This document shows positions 12,274 to 23,030 of a stretch of 64,000 nt of DNA, piece by piece (the stretch's first letter is position 1; each line of letters starts with the position of its first letter). The DNA is from Pseudorasbora parva. Its lineage: Eukaryota > Chordata > Actinopteri > Cypriniformes > Gobionidae. Made by a program: the position numbers and the translations under genes. The notes beneath the pieces are model-generated. The model was not told where the DNA came from, made no database searches, and worked only from the letters and a program-made list of their open reading frames with translations. The stretch is from the NCBI RefSeq assembly GCF_024679245.1, contig NC_090173.1:5452428-5516427 (forward strand). The letters run 5' to 3'.

Positions 12274-13810
12274 GTAAGCAGAATAAGGTGCACTGTAAAT
12301 AACCAGTAATAAAACAAATAGAAAATTCACTAATACATGACCTCCCATGGCTTCAAATTTAAAAAGGTATAAGGTTACAGGCTCTCATGGTTTAATGCTT
12401 CCATATATAAAATTTAGGAACTTCCAGTTCTCATAACCTTGTAACAATATTGCTAAATAAAGCCCTAACAAAAACCATGTACTGACTAACAACAGCATCC
12501 TTAATTCATGACCTTGTCTAAGTGTGGTAAGAGTCAGTGGTGGAGGATCCTCACCAGGGCAGGTTTCCACAGCTGGTGCACCCAAGGTGTCTGAACCAAG
12601 GTGGCTGAATCTAATCTATATTATATATAGATAGATAGATATACACACAAACACACACATTTTAATTGTGGTGCTCCTACATTTTTCATGGTGCTCAAAA
12701 CTTTTAAAAATGTACCCAAGTAAAAATATTAAACTCCAGCCTCACATGATATATCAAAGTGCTTTCCATACGTACATTTTTTTTAATTATTATTAATTAA
12801 CACTCTAATCATGAGCAAATTGGGTTCCCTGTATCTAGCTCAAAACAAATTAAAAGATAAATAAATAATTAAATAGTGTTGAATGTATGTCACGTGACCG
12901 AAGTCTATATATATATCAGATGGCAGTTGTAATTTTGCATCAGATGACCGTTGTGATTTCGTCAGCCTACTGTACACTGCGCATTTTTGATCCATTTTCC
13001 AACAGTAATAACCTAAAAATAGCCCTACTGTATATATTACGTTCCTGTTAATTCGCTATAGGTTTTATTTTTTTGTTACTATCGTTGTTCTATTACTTCA
13101 TTAATTAATATTGTCCGGTTTTACGTTTGTTTGTAGTAACGTTACATCATCGGTACGTCGTTATTGGTAAGTATGGATTACTCAGTCTTTTGATATATTG
13201 AAGTTTAATTATATAAGAAAAAAGAGTTGTTATACACCCACAGACACACAATAAATACTAAATAAATCACAAGAACAAACAACGTCAAGAAAACAAAATA
13301 ACGGAAGTTTTCCTTTACTCGCAAAACAGCTGTGACTGACGTCATAGGCCGGGCCGTGAAAATCTGAAGCCTTGCTCTGCTGTGATTGGTTTAGACCAGA
13401 GGTCCGTTGCATGAAGCTAGCTGAGCCAGCTATGAGTTTCAGAGGTTACAGTTGTCAAATCCAGATACATCAAACCTAGTTTAGATCAAGTTCTACGGTT
13501 TCTCAAACGTTCATAACGTTAATTACACCTCAAGTCTAATACTGAGTTTGCGATTAACTCTGAAGTAAGTGTGACACCTGCGGCAAACAGCTAACGTTAA
13601 TCACGTGTTGCCCAAACTTTTTAATTCTAATTTTTGATTAAGTTACACAAGCACTTAACATAAATGATCATTATGCAAGACCTACTATTAATTAACATGC
13701 ACAGTTAAAAGGTTGTTAAACATGATTACCTTCGTGTAGATGATAATCTGACGACAGACCTAGCGCACTCTCCGTTTCCAGCTTCAACTGGAGCGCGCGC
13801 ACATTGAGCT
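12274..13810. other. region upstream of the transposase; no exon identified
   Basis: Contains a short GATA/CACA tract near 12625-12660 and AT-rich DNA. I looked for N-terminal transposase exons and found none that I could defend. The ORFs at 13230-13412 (minus) and 13716-13923 (minus) are shadows or chance. Confidence 0.4.
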
Positions 13811-15406
13811 GTGACATCACCAGCGAACAGCCAATCGCGTGCCCTAAAAACAGAGAATCCGATTTCGCCAGTTTCAAACAATATTTCCCATCTTGAAGTA
13901 CCGCTGACTGCTCCATGGAGCAAAATTCACACCTTGGAGCTTCAGGTCAACATCGACGGTTTGCCTCTATTCAAAAGTTCAGCAACACAGTTCTGGCCCA
14001 TTCTAGGAACACTGCAAAACATCAGACAAGAGGAGCCAGTGACGATAGGGTTATTTTGTGGCACATGTAAACCTACTTCACTAAGTGAATACCTTGAAGA
14101 CTTCATCTCTGAAGTAAATGAATTAGAAAAAGGGTTTGAATTTGAAGGAGTGAGGTTATCTTTACAGCTCTCGTCAATGGTTTGCGACGCACCTGCTCGT
14201 GCATTCCTAAAAAAGGTTAAAGGTCACACAGGCTATCATGGATGCGAAAAATGCACACAGGATGGAGTGTACCTGGAAAACAGGATGACATTTCCAAGAA
14301 ATGACATGCCTCTGAGAAACAATGAGAGCTTTAGAAACAAGACAGATTCTGATCACCATCATGGCATGTCACCCCTTGAAGAAACGTCCCTCGACATGGT
14401 CTCCGGTTTCCCCCTGGATTACATGCACCTCGTGTGCCTAGGAATCATGAGAAGACTTCTCCACTTGTGGCTGAAGATGGGTCCTCTCACTTGTAGGCTG
14501 TCAGGATTTCAAATTAACACCTTAACAGAAAGGTTAGTGAATGCTCAGAGCAATGTGCCCATGGAGTTTGCACGGAAACCAAGAGCACTGAGAGAAATTG
14601 ACAGGTGGAAGGCAACAGAGTTCAGGCAGTTTTTACTATATACCGGACCTGTCATGATGAAAGATCTCCTCAGCACAGAGGTTTACAAAAACTTTTTGCT
14701 GCTTTTTGTGGGAATCTCCATTTTGTCCAACAACAGTTTGATTGAAGATTACTGTGATTATGCCAATGACATACTGGTTCTCTTTGTCACTCACTTCGGT
14801 CAACTGTATGGTCCACAATTCCTATCGTACAATGCACACTCCCTTATACATCTTGCAGATGATGTAAAAAAACATGGCATCCTAGATAATTTCAGTGCTT
14901 TTAAATATGAAAATCACCTAAACAAACTCAAAAGACTTCTGAGGAAACCAACCTGCCCTTTGAGTCAAATAATAAAAAGATTCTCAGAGATGCAAAGCTG
15001 CAAAAAAACCAGAACAAAAACCAGGCCACATCTGCTCAAAAAACAGCATACGACTGGTCCTCTACCGGCATCCTTTCATGAGGCAAGCCAATATAAAGAA
15101 TTAAGGACAAGTCTTTATACCTTTAAACTGGACCAGGCGAACAGTCACGTTGTCATCGGCAGTAAAGTTGCTAAGCTACAAAACATAATTTCATTCAGGG
15201 ACGAAATTTATGTAGCTTATAGTTCCTTCAACCAGCAGGAATCCTTCTTTGATTATCCCCTATCATCCTCTACACTCGGCATTCATTTAGTTGATGACCT
15301 CTCCACATCTGTCAAATTCTGCAAGCTTGAGGAAATAGAAAACAAAATTTTTCTTGTACCATATCGGCATCATTTTGTTTCAATTCCTCTATTACACACC
15401 GATTAA
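13811..15406 (+). CDS. Tnp2-like (EnSpm/CACTA-group) transposase
   Basis: A 531-codon open frame, the longest non-repetitive ORF in the window. It would cut and join transposon ends in the nucleus. Visible blocks, in order: NIDGLPLFKSS (residues 48-57, likely first catalytic Asp); FWPILG (61-66); CDAPARAF (125-132, likely second Asp); HTGYHGCEKC (139-148, CxxC zinc-ribbon-like); FPLDYMHLVCLGIMRRLL (200-217); RKPRALREID then WKATEFRQFLLYTGP (256-280); YNAHSLIHLADDV (340-352); FSAFKYENHLNKLKRLLRKP (361-380); and a C-terminal IPLLHTD. These match metazoan proteins of the transposase_21/Tnp2 type. The first 43 or so residues look non-conserved, and CTTCAG just before the NIDG codons could be a splice acceptor, so the true start may lie in an upstream exon that I cannot find. 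No internal stop, so it may be functional. Confidence 0.82.
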   Translation: MTSPANSQSRALKTENPISPVSNNISHLEVPLTAPWSKIHTLELQVNIDGLPLFKSSATQFWPILGTLQNIRQEEPVTIGLFCGTCKPTSLSEYLEDFISEVNELEKGFEFEGVRLSLQLSSMVCDAPARAFLKKVKGHTGYHGCEKCTQDGVYLENRMTFPRNDMPLRNNESFRNKTDSDHHHGMSPLEETSLDMVSGFPLDYMHLVCLGIMRRLLHLWLKMGPLTCRLSGFQINTLTERLVNAQSNVPMEFARKPRALREIDRWKATEFRQFLLYTGPVMMKDLLSTEVYKNFLLLFVGISILSNNSLIEDYCDYANDILVLFVTHFGQLYGPQFLSYNAHSLIHLADDVKKHGILDNFSAFKYENHLNKLKRLLRKPTCPLSQIIKRFSEMQSCKKTRTKTRPHLLKKQHTTGPLPASFHEASQYKELRTSLYTFKLDQANSHVVIGSKVAKLQNIISFRDEIYVAYSSFNQQESFFDYPLSSSTLGIHLVDDLSTSVKFCKLEEIENKIFLVPYRHHFVSIPLLHTD

Positions 15407-15537
15407 TTATTTCAGCCCTTTCTGTTCCATAGTTTATGCAATTGTACATAGTTAATTTTTATCCAAGTTAATAATTAATATGGTTTTCAGGCTTGCAGCT
15501 ATATACAGTAATTTAAAAAAGAAAAAAAAGAAAAACA

Positions 15538-18500
15538 ATGTACCTAATAGTGGAGTTTGAGGGAGAGGGGACAACGGGCCCAGTTGCCAAATCCTGGTAT
15601 GAAGGTGGCTACTCCTGGTGGCCACCATACAAAGACCGTGACAGGATGTTAAAGAGTGTGAGAACACTGGAGCCGCCACAGCCAGAGAAAGGGTGGACCC
15701 GACACAGGGCAAGAATCCTGCACGAGTCAGGTAAGAGTAAATTATATATGTTCTCACCAATTATACCTATATTTCATTTTTCAAAATCTTTGTACATCCT
15801 TTATCTATACAGTAAAACGTGATCTTGCATATAGCTTTAAGAAACAAAATTGTAACCTTACCAGTATTTCATTTTTCAGCATCTTTTCACAATGTAGTCA
15901 GCAACTGGAAGAAGGCCAGCTACACATCAGATATAAGTTCAGAATCAGAAATTGCTGGAAAAAGGATTCCCAAGTAAGTCCTTACAAAAGACAAAGTAAT
16001 CCTTAAGCTTGTTTCAACTATATTTAAAATGGTTCAACTGAATTTTTATATAATTGAATAGTGGGTAAAGATTTTGTTAAAATAGTGTAATATGACTACA
16101 GTGATTTAACCACAATTTTAATGAAGTGTCAAGAATACTTTTTTGTGCATTAAAAAAATGCTGGCCTTTGCTTCCAATTCACTTTAGGCAAATGGAAATT
16201 GTAAAACACTGGCTTAGCAGGGGTGGAAATCCAGGATCCTCTGTAAGACAGCTTAACACAGAGGCAGTCTAACTGACTTTATATTGTGTCTTTGTTTTCC
16301 TAGAAAGAAAACATGCTCCGATCACATCTATTCAACAGATGATGAGGCCCCAGAACCACCACCCCTTAAAAAAAGAAAAACTGCAGACAAAGAAAGTGTT
16401 CCACCAGCACCGAAACCTCCAGCCATTCCAAAATGTGCCCCAAAAAAAGGTAAATGTAAAATTAAAAAATTGCTATGAATAATACAGATTACATGTTGAC
16501 TTTTATTCTGGTGAAAGAAATGCATAAAAGAAAACCAAATTATTCAAATGTTATGGATGTACATTTGCTGAGTAAGCTACGATTTTGCATGATATACTAG
16601 AAAAGTATCACAATACTCTGCTTTTAAAATCGGTACGATATGAAATTTTATTAGTACTGGTACTTTAAAAAAACAGCACTCAAATTAGAGCTCTGCTTCC
16701 ACACACACATAAAAAACTATCTTTCCCTATTATCAGGTCCTGTTGTGCGCCCTCAGGTTTTGCAGAGCAGAGCTGTAAACTCTTTAAGCAACTGTAAGTC
16801 TGAAGTTCCTCTTTTATCTTAAAAATTTAATGTTTATATCCAAATCTACAAATGATTATTTAAAGCTACAACTATGTAGGGGGTTCTTAATCCTGTTCCT
16901 CATAACGCCCTGCTCTGTACATCTCGTATCCATCTCTTGTCACTTCAGACATTTGTTCTATTCGCCCACAGACTCAGGATCCGCCATGATTCCAGATCGC
17001 GTGTATATTTTCCATTTAAAGAGCATTAAAGTGCATGATATGTACATTTAAATGTTATTATTTATAGAGGTAGATCACATTACATTTCTCTAGTAAGTGT
17101 CATCTGTGTGTGAAGACTGCAGGCAGTTGCGTTGTGCGAATCCATGAATGAATGTTCCTGAGTGAAATAAAAGATTTCCCATGCAGAAACAGGATTAAGA
17201 ACTGCTAAACTATCTAAACGTTAAAACATACAGCTGCACAACTGTAGCTAATGACCCCTCACCCCCACTATCAACAGCATTTGTCAATCAGCAACAAAGG
17301 AATTTGGAAGACCAACAGCAGACCCGATGTGAGAGTCTGCCCAGCTTTCAAGGTAAATTTAAGTTGTATCTGTCTGGTGGGAATGCTCAAATGAAGACCA
17401 ACAACCCCTTTCCCAGGTCCAGAGGTCTCATTTATAAAGCGTGCATACGCACAAAACGCGTCTGGAAACGTACATACGCCAGTTCCCACGCAAAGGTTGT
17501 AATCTATATATAGATATATCTATATCTAGGATATTAGTGAAAAATTATTCTGATGTACATCATCTGTTCGCTACGTGAATGTATAGTAAAGTGTCATTTA
17601 TTTCTTTGATCAAAGCTGGTTTTATCATCATTTCTCTAGTCTTCAGTGTCACAAATCCTTCTCATATTGGGATTTGATGTTCAACGAACATTTATGATTA
17701 TTATCAGTGTCGAAAACAGTTTTGCTGCTCATGGTGCGGCTTCATCTTGCGGAAACCATCATACCATTCATACCTTTGTGGTAAAATTAAAAGAGAGAAA
17801 TTAATACTTTTGTTGATCAGACATAGGCTACATTAATTTGATCACAAGTGATATTTTTAATATTACAAAAGATAATAATTTATTTAATAAATGCTGCCCA
17901 TTGAACTCTCATCAAAGAATCCTGAAAAATAAAATGCATCATGGTTTCCACAACATTTTAAAGCAGCACAACTGTTTAACACTGATAATAATCAAAAATG
18001 TTTCTTGATTATGAAATCCTCATAGAGTGATTAGTGAAGGATCATGAGACACTGAAGACTGGAGTAATGATGATAAATTCAGCTTTAATCAGGAATAAAT
18101 TACACTTTACTATATTCACATAGAAAAGGGATGTTTTCATGTGTAATGGTATTTCACAACATTACAGTTTTAACTGTATTTTTGATTAAATAAATGCAGC
18201 TTTGTAGAGCAGAAGATAAACATTTCAAAAGCTGTCCGTTAGCACTGCATTATTCATATGATAGGCCTACTTTATAGTCAATAAATATGCTCAGTCAGTT
18301 GACGCTGTGTGCTTCAAGATTCTGCCGCAAGTGAGCTAAGATTCCGACTGGCCCAGAGAAATGTCAGTTATAAGAATTATCCAATAATGTTTCGCATGTC
18401 TAGTCTAGTAACCTTACATAAATTACAAGTGCAACTTACCTCCTCCACCTTTCTCAGCTCCAGTGGGCGTCTCTCAGGCACACCACCATGGAGACGGTTG

Positions 18501-20987
18501 GGGTGTTGATTCACCTAACACACAAGGTAAAAGTACCTTTTTCTTCTTTGGTTTTATTATTTTCTGAACTTTCAATTAGCTACACATTTGTATGCATTAA
18601 TTTGTGTTGGTAACAAGCAAATCTTACCTCCTCCACCTTTCTCAGCTCCAGTGGGCGTCTCTCAGACAGACTATCACAGAGCCAGCTGGGATATTGATTC
18701 ACCTAACACACAAGGTGAAAGAGCATTAATTACAATAGAACAGGAACCATAAACATTATTCATAGCACTTCAAAAAAAATCTAATTTTATATTACATGAT
18801 CTTTTCCAATCCATAGAGCACACCTTTTCTGTCCTGAGACCCTCAGGGGATTGTGACTACCAAGGAAGATCACAGAGTAAGTATAAAAATAAAATAAAAA
18901 ACAACAACAACAGATAACTAGGGACCCACCAATCCGATACTCAGCATCCGTATTCTTTTGCCAGATCGGGTATCGGTCAGACAGGTTTGACCGATACCCA
19001 TGCAAATGCTGTGTAATTTTTAGCCTTCAAATCGCAGTCAGCAGGGAAAAACAACACATTTCTCAATTTGCACGAGAGATCGTTTCTGACCGCTGTCTGA
19101 CAGATGCAGACACATCTGTTTCTCAGTTATATTGGGTGCTTTATTGGTCTTGAACAGGTTGTTACAGTGTCAGCCAGTGTGAAAAACACCACATTAAGTC
19201 CTTAATGTCTTCAAAAGAACACTGATTCACTGACTGGAGATTGTTGGTAATGTCAGTGCAATAATGAATACATTAACCATACTTGTATTATAAGAAGTGA
19301 ACACATTTGTTTTATGCTTTTCGGTTTCCACTTTAGTGAGTTCATTTGTGTTGGTAACAAGCAAATCTTACCTTAATTCTCAGCTCCAGTGGGCGTCTCT
19401 CAGACACACCGTCATGGAGCCGGCTGGGGTGTTGATCCACCTAACACACAAGGTAAAAGAGCATTAAATGGTCATGACAAAATCAAATATTCACAACATT
19501 TAAAAACAATCAAATACTTAATATATATAAAATGACATTATCTGTTCAATCGGTAGTGCAAACCTTTTCTGTCCTGAGACCCTCGGGTGACCACCAAGGA
19601 AGAGAGCAGAGTATGTTATCAGCAGAGTACCTACAAAGTCAAATTATATTCTTTTACATATGAAAACCATCAGCAGCAGCTTACTTTAGTTTTTGCTTCC
19701 CATGTTCCCCATTTTGAGCGCGTTTCTTTTAAGCAAATCTGGAAAAGAGTGAAAGTGTCACATTATTTAGGGTGAAATGTAACCCAGACATGTTCCACCA
19801 AGGCAGAGGCACATGTGAGAATACGTCTAACATTGAAAACCTGACTGTAAATTTTTACTTACAGGTACTTCTGGTGTGGGTCTGGAAAATCCAGTCTCGA
19901 GTCAGTGCACATGTAAGTCATTCATCAATAAAAACAACTACAACAAATATTGAACTCTAAGCTAAATGACCTTCTGTATTGCAGCTGTAGAAAGGGCAAT
20001 TCTGGAAACACTACAGAAGATGGACGTGAAGATAAACCACCTGACTTCACTGGTCCAGTCTCTAGTGGGAAACAGGCGCTTTTTACCCCAAATCCAGGAT
20101 GATGACGAGGATGGCATCTTTCCACTTGTGTCTACTGAAGATCTAGACCGGCTGGAACAAAGTTTATTAGACAGAGGGTTTATGCAGAGAATGGTAAGAA
20201 TCATGGGAATTTTCGATTCTACAACTACTAATGAAATATAGTGATATGTTTTACACACTACATGCCAAAAGTCTAAAATTACGATTTTGTATTTAAGTTT
20301 CGTTTGCTCACCAAGGCTGCATTTATTTGATCAGAAATACAGTGATAAACAGTAAGAGTGAAATATTATTACAATTTAGAATGATTTCTGAAAGATTATG
20401 TATTTCTGAAAATTCAGCTTAAAAAGCAGGAAATTATTTTCAAAAACTTCTCAAAGAGAACAGTTCATATAAATAATATAATATTACCTTTTACTACATG
20501 GATGAAAATCAATGCAGTCTTGGTAAACATCATCATACTTTCAAAAACATTACAAAAATATGAATTATTCCAAACTTTTGACAGGTAGTGTCTAGTACAG
20601 TACAGAAAAGGTGCATTTATGCTAAAATATTACTTAATGTACCTGTTGAAGGTGAACAGATTATCCATCAGTGGCGGGCCAACAATGAAGAAGACCGTAT
20701 GGAGAATCTGCTTCAAGGTCTTCACCACGAATGTCGCCCGCCAACTGAACTGGTGCGGCAGAGGAGACAAGCGAGGCATTAAGAAATCGAACATCGGCTC
20801 ACTCTTAATAGGCAAGTTCAAATGTTGTAGAATAGAATAGATTTAATAGCAGGAAATTACAGCGTTAGTCAAGTGATTTCCCGCCATTAAATCAAATTGG
20901 CTAACGTTCATATAACGAGTCAACTATAATCAAACACGTAGTAACACCAAACAGCAATGTGCATACACACACACACACACACACACA

Positions 20988-21076
<89 letters not shown>

Positions 21077-21123
21077 GCATATATATATATATATATATAC
21101 AAATATATAGTATATATAATGTG

Positions 21124-21155
<32 letters not shown>

Positions 21156-21641
21156 TATACATATATATATATATACAAACACACACACACATATATATGC
21201 ATACATACATATATATAGAAATAAAGTTTAAACGATCAGTTAAAGGCGGCTAACGTTGTGCGCGCAACTACAGACATGCACGAAACAACTTGCTCGCAAT
21301 ATAACTAGCATCTCAATCAACATAACGTATTTTTTTAACCTATCACAGTACACTTTAATTAGTATTAAATATATTTGATTTATACATACCTTGAGCAAAT
21401 ATTTCTTCACAATTTGCCAGTCTTCTCCACGCAGTATCAGCAGCACATGGTTGTACGCACTCACACAGGAAGAGCTTGACGCCAACTCGATGCACGTTTG
21501 ATATTTTTGATTTGACCTAGTTATTTTTTTTTTTTACATGCAGCTTCAGCCATGAGGAATCCCGTCCTGCTGTCTCCGACGGAAGCAGAGGCAGAAAAAT
21601 TCATCAAAGACTTCCTACGCTTGGCCCCAGGGAGGGTGTAA
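15538..21641 (+). CDS. DUF4806-domain protein, 14 exons, second gene of the transposon
   Basis: Exons by splice sites: 15538-15730, 15880-15973, 16304-16449, 16737-16793, 17278-17352, 18458-18526, 18646-18714, 18817-18876, 19384-19452, 19557-19610, 19865-19912, 19985-20193, 20589-20811, 21544-21641. All phases agree, giving 488 codons including TAA. Exon 1 gives [11 protein letters not shown] and YSWWPPY, the usual N-terminus of this family. Exon 3 has a basic nuclear-localisation-like PLKKRK. Exon 12 begins the DUF4806 region ([21 protein letters not shown]); exon 13 has [12 protein letters not shown] and [14 protein letters not shown]; exon 14 has [14 protein letters not shown]. The last intron is GC-AG (G|GCAAGT). 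Exons 6, 7 and 9, and 8 and 10, are internal duplicates. The exon 13 acceptor is the least certain: the better AG at 20584 is out of phase. Molecular function is unknown; a TnpA-like DNA-binding accessory role is inference from position. Confidence 0.82.
17573..18260. repeat. interspersed repeat in the DUF4806-gene intron
   Basis: Contains AGTCTTCAGTGTCACA and TCAAAGAATCCTGAAAA, plus an inverted second part. The same family recurs at 20290-20580 (CACCAAGGCTGCATTTATTT) and at 34188-34590 and 35480-35755. A very common cyprinid-type dispersed repeat; I do not assign a superfamily. Confidence 0.6.
18921..19015. repeat. short fragment of the GGACCCACCAATCCGATAC repeat
   Basis: Matches the left part of the hAT-like element at 10425. 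It lies in the intron between exons 8 and 9. Confidence 0.55.
20290..20580. repeat. interspersed repeat copy between exons 12 and 13
   Basis: Starts GCTCACCAAGGCTGCATTTA and belongs to the same family as 17573 and 34188. It ends just before the exon 13 acceptor region and may have disturbed that splice site. Confidence 0.55.
20966..21230. repeat. CA/TA compound microsatellite
   Basis: A CA run, about 90 bp of uninterrupted TA, then mixed TATA and CACA blocks. It lies inside the GC-AG intron. All Tyr-Ile ORFs here are artefacts. Confidence 0.95.
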
Positions 21642-21727
21642 TTGTTTCTTATTTAAATTTTATGTTTAAGGTTATAGATTTAAATGTTAATGTTTTGTTT
21701 GAATGTATGTTAATACTTTTTTAAAAT

Positions 21728-21733
21728 AATAAA
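21728..21733 (+). promoter_or_regulatory. polyadenylation signal of the DUF4806 gene
   Basis: AATAAA about 87 bp after the TAA stop, in AT-rich DNA. Supports this being the true 3' end of the gene. Confidence 0.6.
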
Positions 21734-22179
21734 TTACAGTGTTACAGTGTTGTTTTTTGCTATATTAATAAATGTGTTTTTTGAAAACGACACCATGTTC
21801 AGAGAAGCTTGGTTTACTTTGCATGCAGTAAAAAATTTGTTCACAAGCTAGCTAACAGGTGATTGTCATATATGACCCAATCAACATATTACAAATATAT
21901 TGTTTTATACTATTTTTCTCACAACTCGTCAGGACACCCAGCAGCACATTACAGTACGTATCGTTAGACTTACGCAGGAAGAGTCGTGGCCAAAGCCAGG
22001 TAAAATTACTTGCTGTGTTTGCAAGTACTTGTTAGAAGAAGCAGTCGAGCAACAGAGGAGGACAGGATAGGCCTAAATTTAGTTTTCATTTCTCATTAGC
22101 TTTCTAAAGCGGGTTGTCGTTGCTAGGAAACACTGTTTTGTTTACTGTGGAATCATACCTTAAAAAGATGTCTGGGCTA
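21734..22179. other. no gene seen
   Basis: 3' flank of the DUF4806 gene inside the transposon. No exon, ORF or known repeat identified. Confidence 0.45.
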
Positions 22180-22415
22180 CATAAATCAGATGTCTTGCAG
22201 CTGTATGAACATCTGATGAACATCTTTTAAAGAGCATTTTGCCGACGTTCTAAATTTTTTACGTCTAAAATACATACCCTAGACGTCGTTCTAACAGCTG
22301 GCAGGGACGTCTCGGCGACGTAAAGCATATGAGCAAACGCCCTAATATAAACATCTTCCAGATGAAAATGACGACGTCACACAGATGTCTGCGCGACGTG
22401 CGTGTGCTATCTGGG
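22180..22415. repeat. right subterminal and terminal repeats of the 17-kb transposon
   Basis: Within 235 bp there are repeated AGATGTC, AACATCT, GACGTC and CGACGT motifs, ending in the 36-bp inverted repeat. It mirrors the left end at 5379. Confidence 0.6.
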
Positions 22416-22638
22416 TACCTTTTGTTTTTCTTGACTGTAGCGCGAGCCGTCCTGCTGTGACTGGACTGAAGGAGGGAAAATGGTGCGGTTTTTGTTACCT
22501 CGGAAACTCACTGGGATGATACTTTGACATGACTAAATGTAATGAATTTAAAAGAGCTTAATGTAAGACTGTAGGCTTAATATGAGGTAGATTAATGTAT
22601 ATACTATTGTTTATTTATTTATTTTATCAGCTTTTAGT

Positions 22639-22801
22639 CTTTCCTGTAGCTCAATGAGTAGAGCATGGCGCTAGCAACGCCAAGGTCATGGGTTCGAATC
22701 CCAGGGAAAGCAAGACTTGACAAAAATGTAAAATGTGTACCTTGAATACAATGTAAGTTGCTTTGGATAAAAGCGTCTGCCAAATGCATAAATGTAAATG
22801 T
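22639..22801 (+). mobile_element. tRNA-Ala-derived SINE with LINE-type tail
   Basis: A tRNA-like head at 22639-22710: acceptor arms CTTTCCT and AGGGAAAG pair, box A TAGCTCAATGAGTAGAGC, anticodon loop CTAGCAA (AGC, Ala), box B GGTTCGAATCCC. It is followed by TTGCTTTGGATAAAAGCGTC, the tail shared by many fish SINEs and L2-type LINEs. The fused tail shows this is a retroposon, not a functional tRNA gene. Confidence 0.85.
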
Positions 22802-23030
22802 AGTTATTTAATTGGCCATATATGTAAAATACTAGATTAAATAAATATCTGTAACTTAAACCATTAGAGTTAAAAAGTTTTAGTAACTTATTTAGATTGA
22901 GGTTTGGTTACAATAATACATTTTTGAGTTAACATCACACATATTTGTTAAGTTGAATTAACTTTTTTGGTAACATTAAGTAAAATGAACTTATTTCATT
23001 TAGTGAATTTCACTGTTAGGTTTTACAGTG

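Larger units (their letters stand above)
5379..22415 (+). mobile_element. about 17-kb autonomous DNA transposon with Tnp2-like transposase and DUF4806 gene
   Basis: Left end CCCAGATAGCACA at 5379; the complement of the right end at 22415 begins with the same 13 bases. The inverted pair aligns over about 36 bp with about four mismatches. Flanks are TTA and TAC, so a 2-bp TA duplication is possible. Both ends carry repeated ACGTC/GACGTC/AGATGTC motifs within about 200 bp, as expected for subterminal transposase-binding repeats. The interval encloses an intact Tnp2-like transposase ORF and the only complete DUF4806 gene, both on the plus strand. Large elements with a Tnp2 transposase plus a second multi-exon gene fit EnSpm/CACTA organisation. 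Assigning these ends to this transposase is inference. Confidence 0.65.
1912..23030. mobile_element. outer CACTG-ended DNA element (EnSpm-like ends), about 21.1 kb with nested insert
   Basis: The left end CACTGTAAAACCCAACA at 1912 is matched at the right by the complement of CACTGTAAAACCTAACA ending at 23030 (16 of 17 identical). Both ends are flanked by AA, a possible 2-bp target duplication. CACTG/CACTA termini are the hallmark of EnSpm/CACTA-type elements. Without the inner 17-kb insert the outer element is about 4.1 kb: 1,912-5,378 plus 22,416-23,030. It holds a fold-back repeat, a SINE and a possible minus-strand minigene. Pairing these two ends is inference from sequence symmetry; two independent elements of one family are the alternative. 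Confidence 0.55.

Noticed and set aside
15452..15760. Minus-strand 102-codon ORF opposite DUF4806 exon 1
   Set aside because: Overlaps a well-supported coding exon on the other strand, with no homology of its own.
20920..21253. Tyr/Ile- and Cys/Val-rich ORFs on both strands
   Set aside because: Encoded by a TA/CA microsatellite; likewise the ORFs at 1707-1919, 43909-44194 and 46586-46876.
22639..22710. tRNA-Ala(AGC)-like cloverleaf
   Set aside because: Boxes A and B are present, but it is fused to a LINE-type SINE tail in a transposon-rich region; a retroposon, not a tRNA gene.
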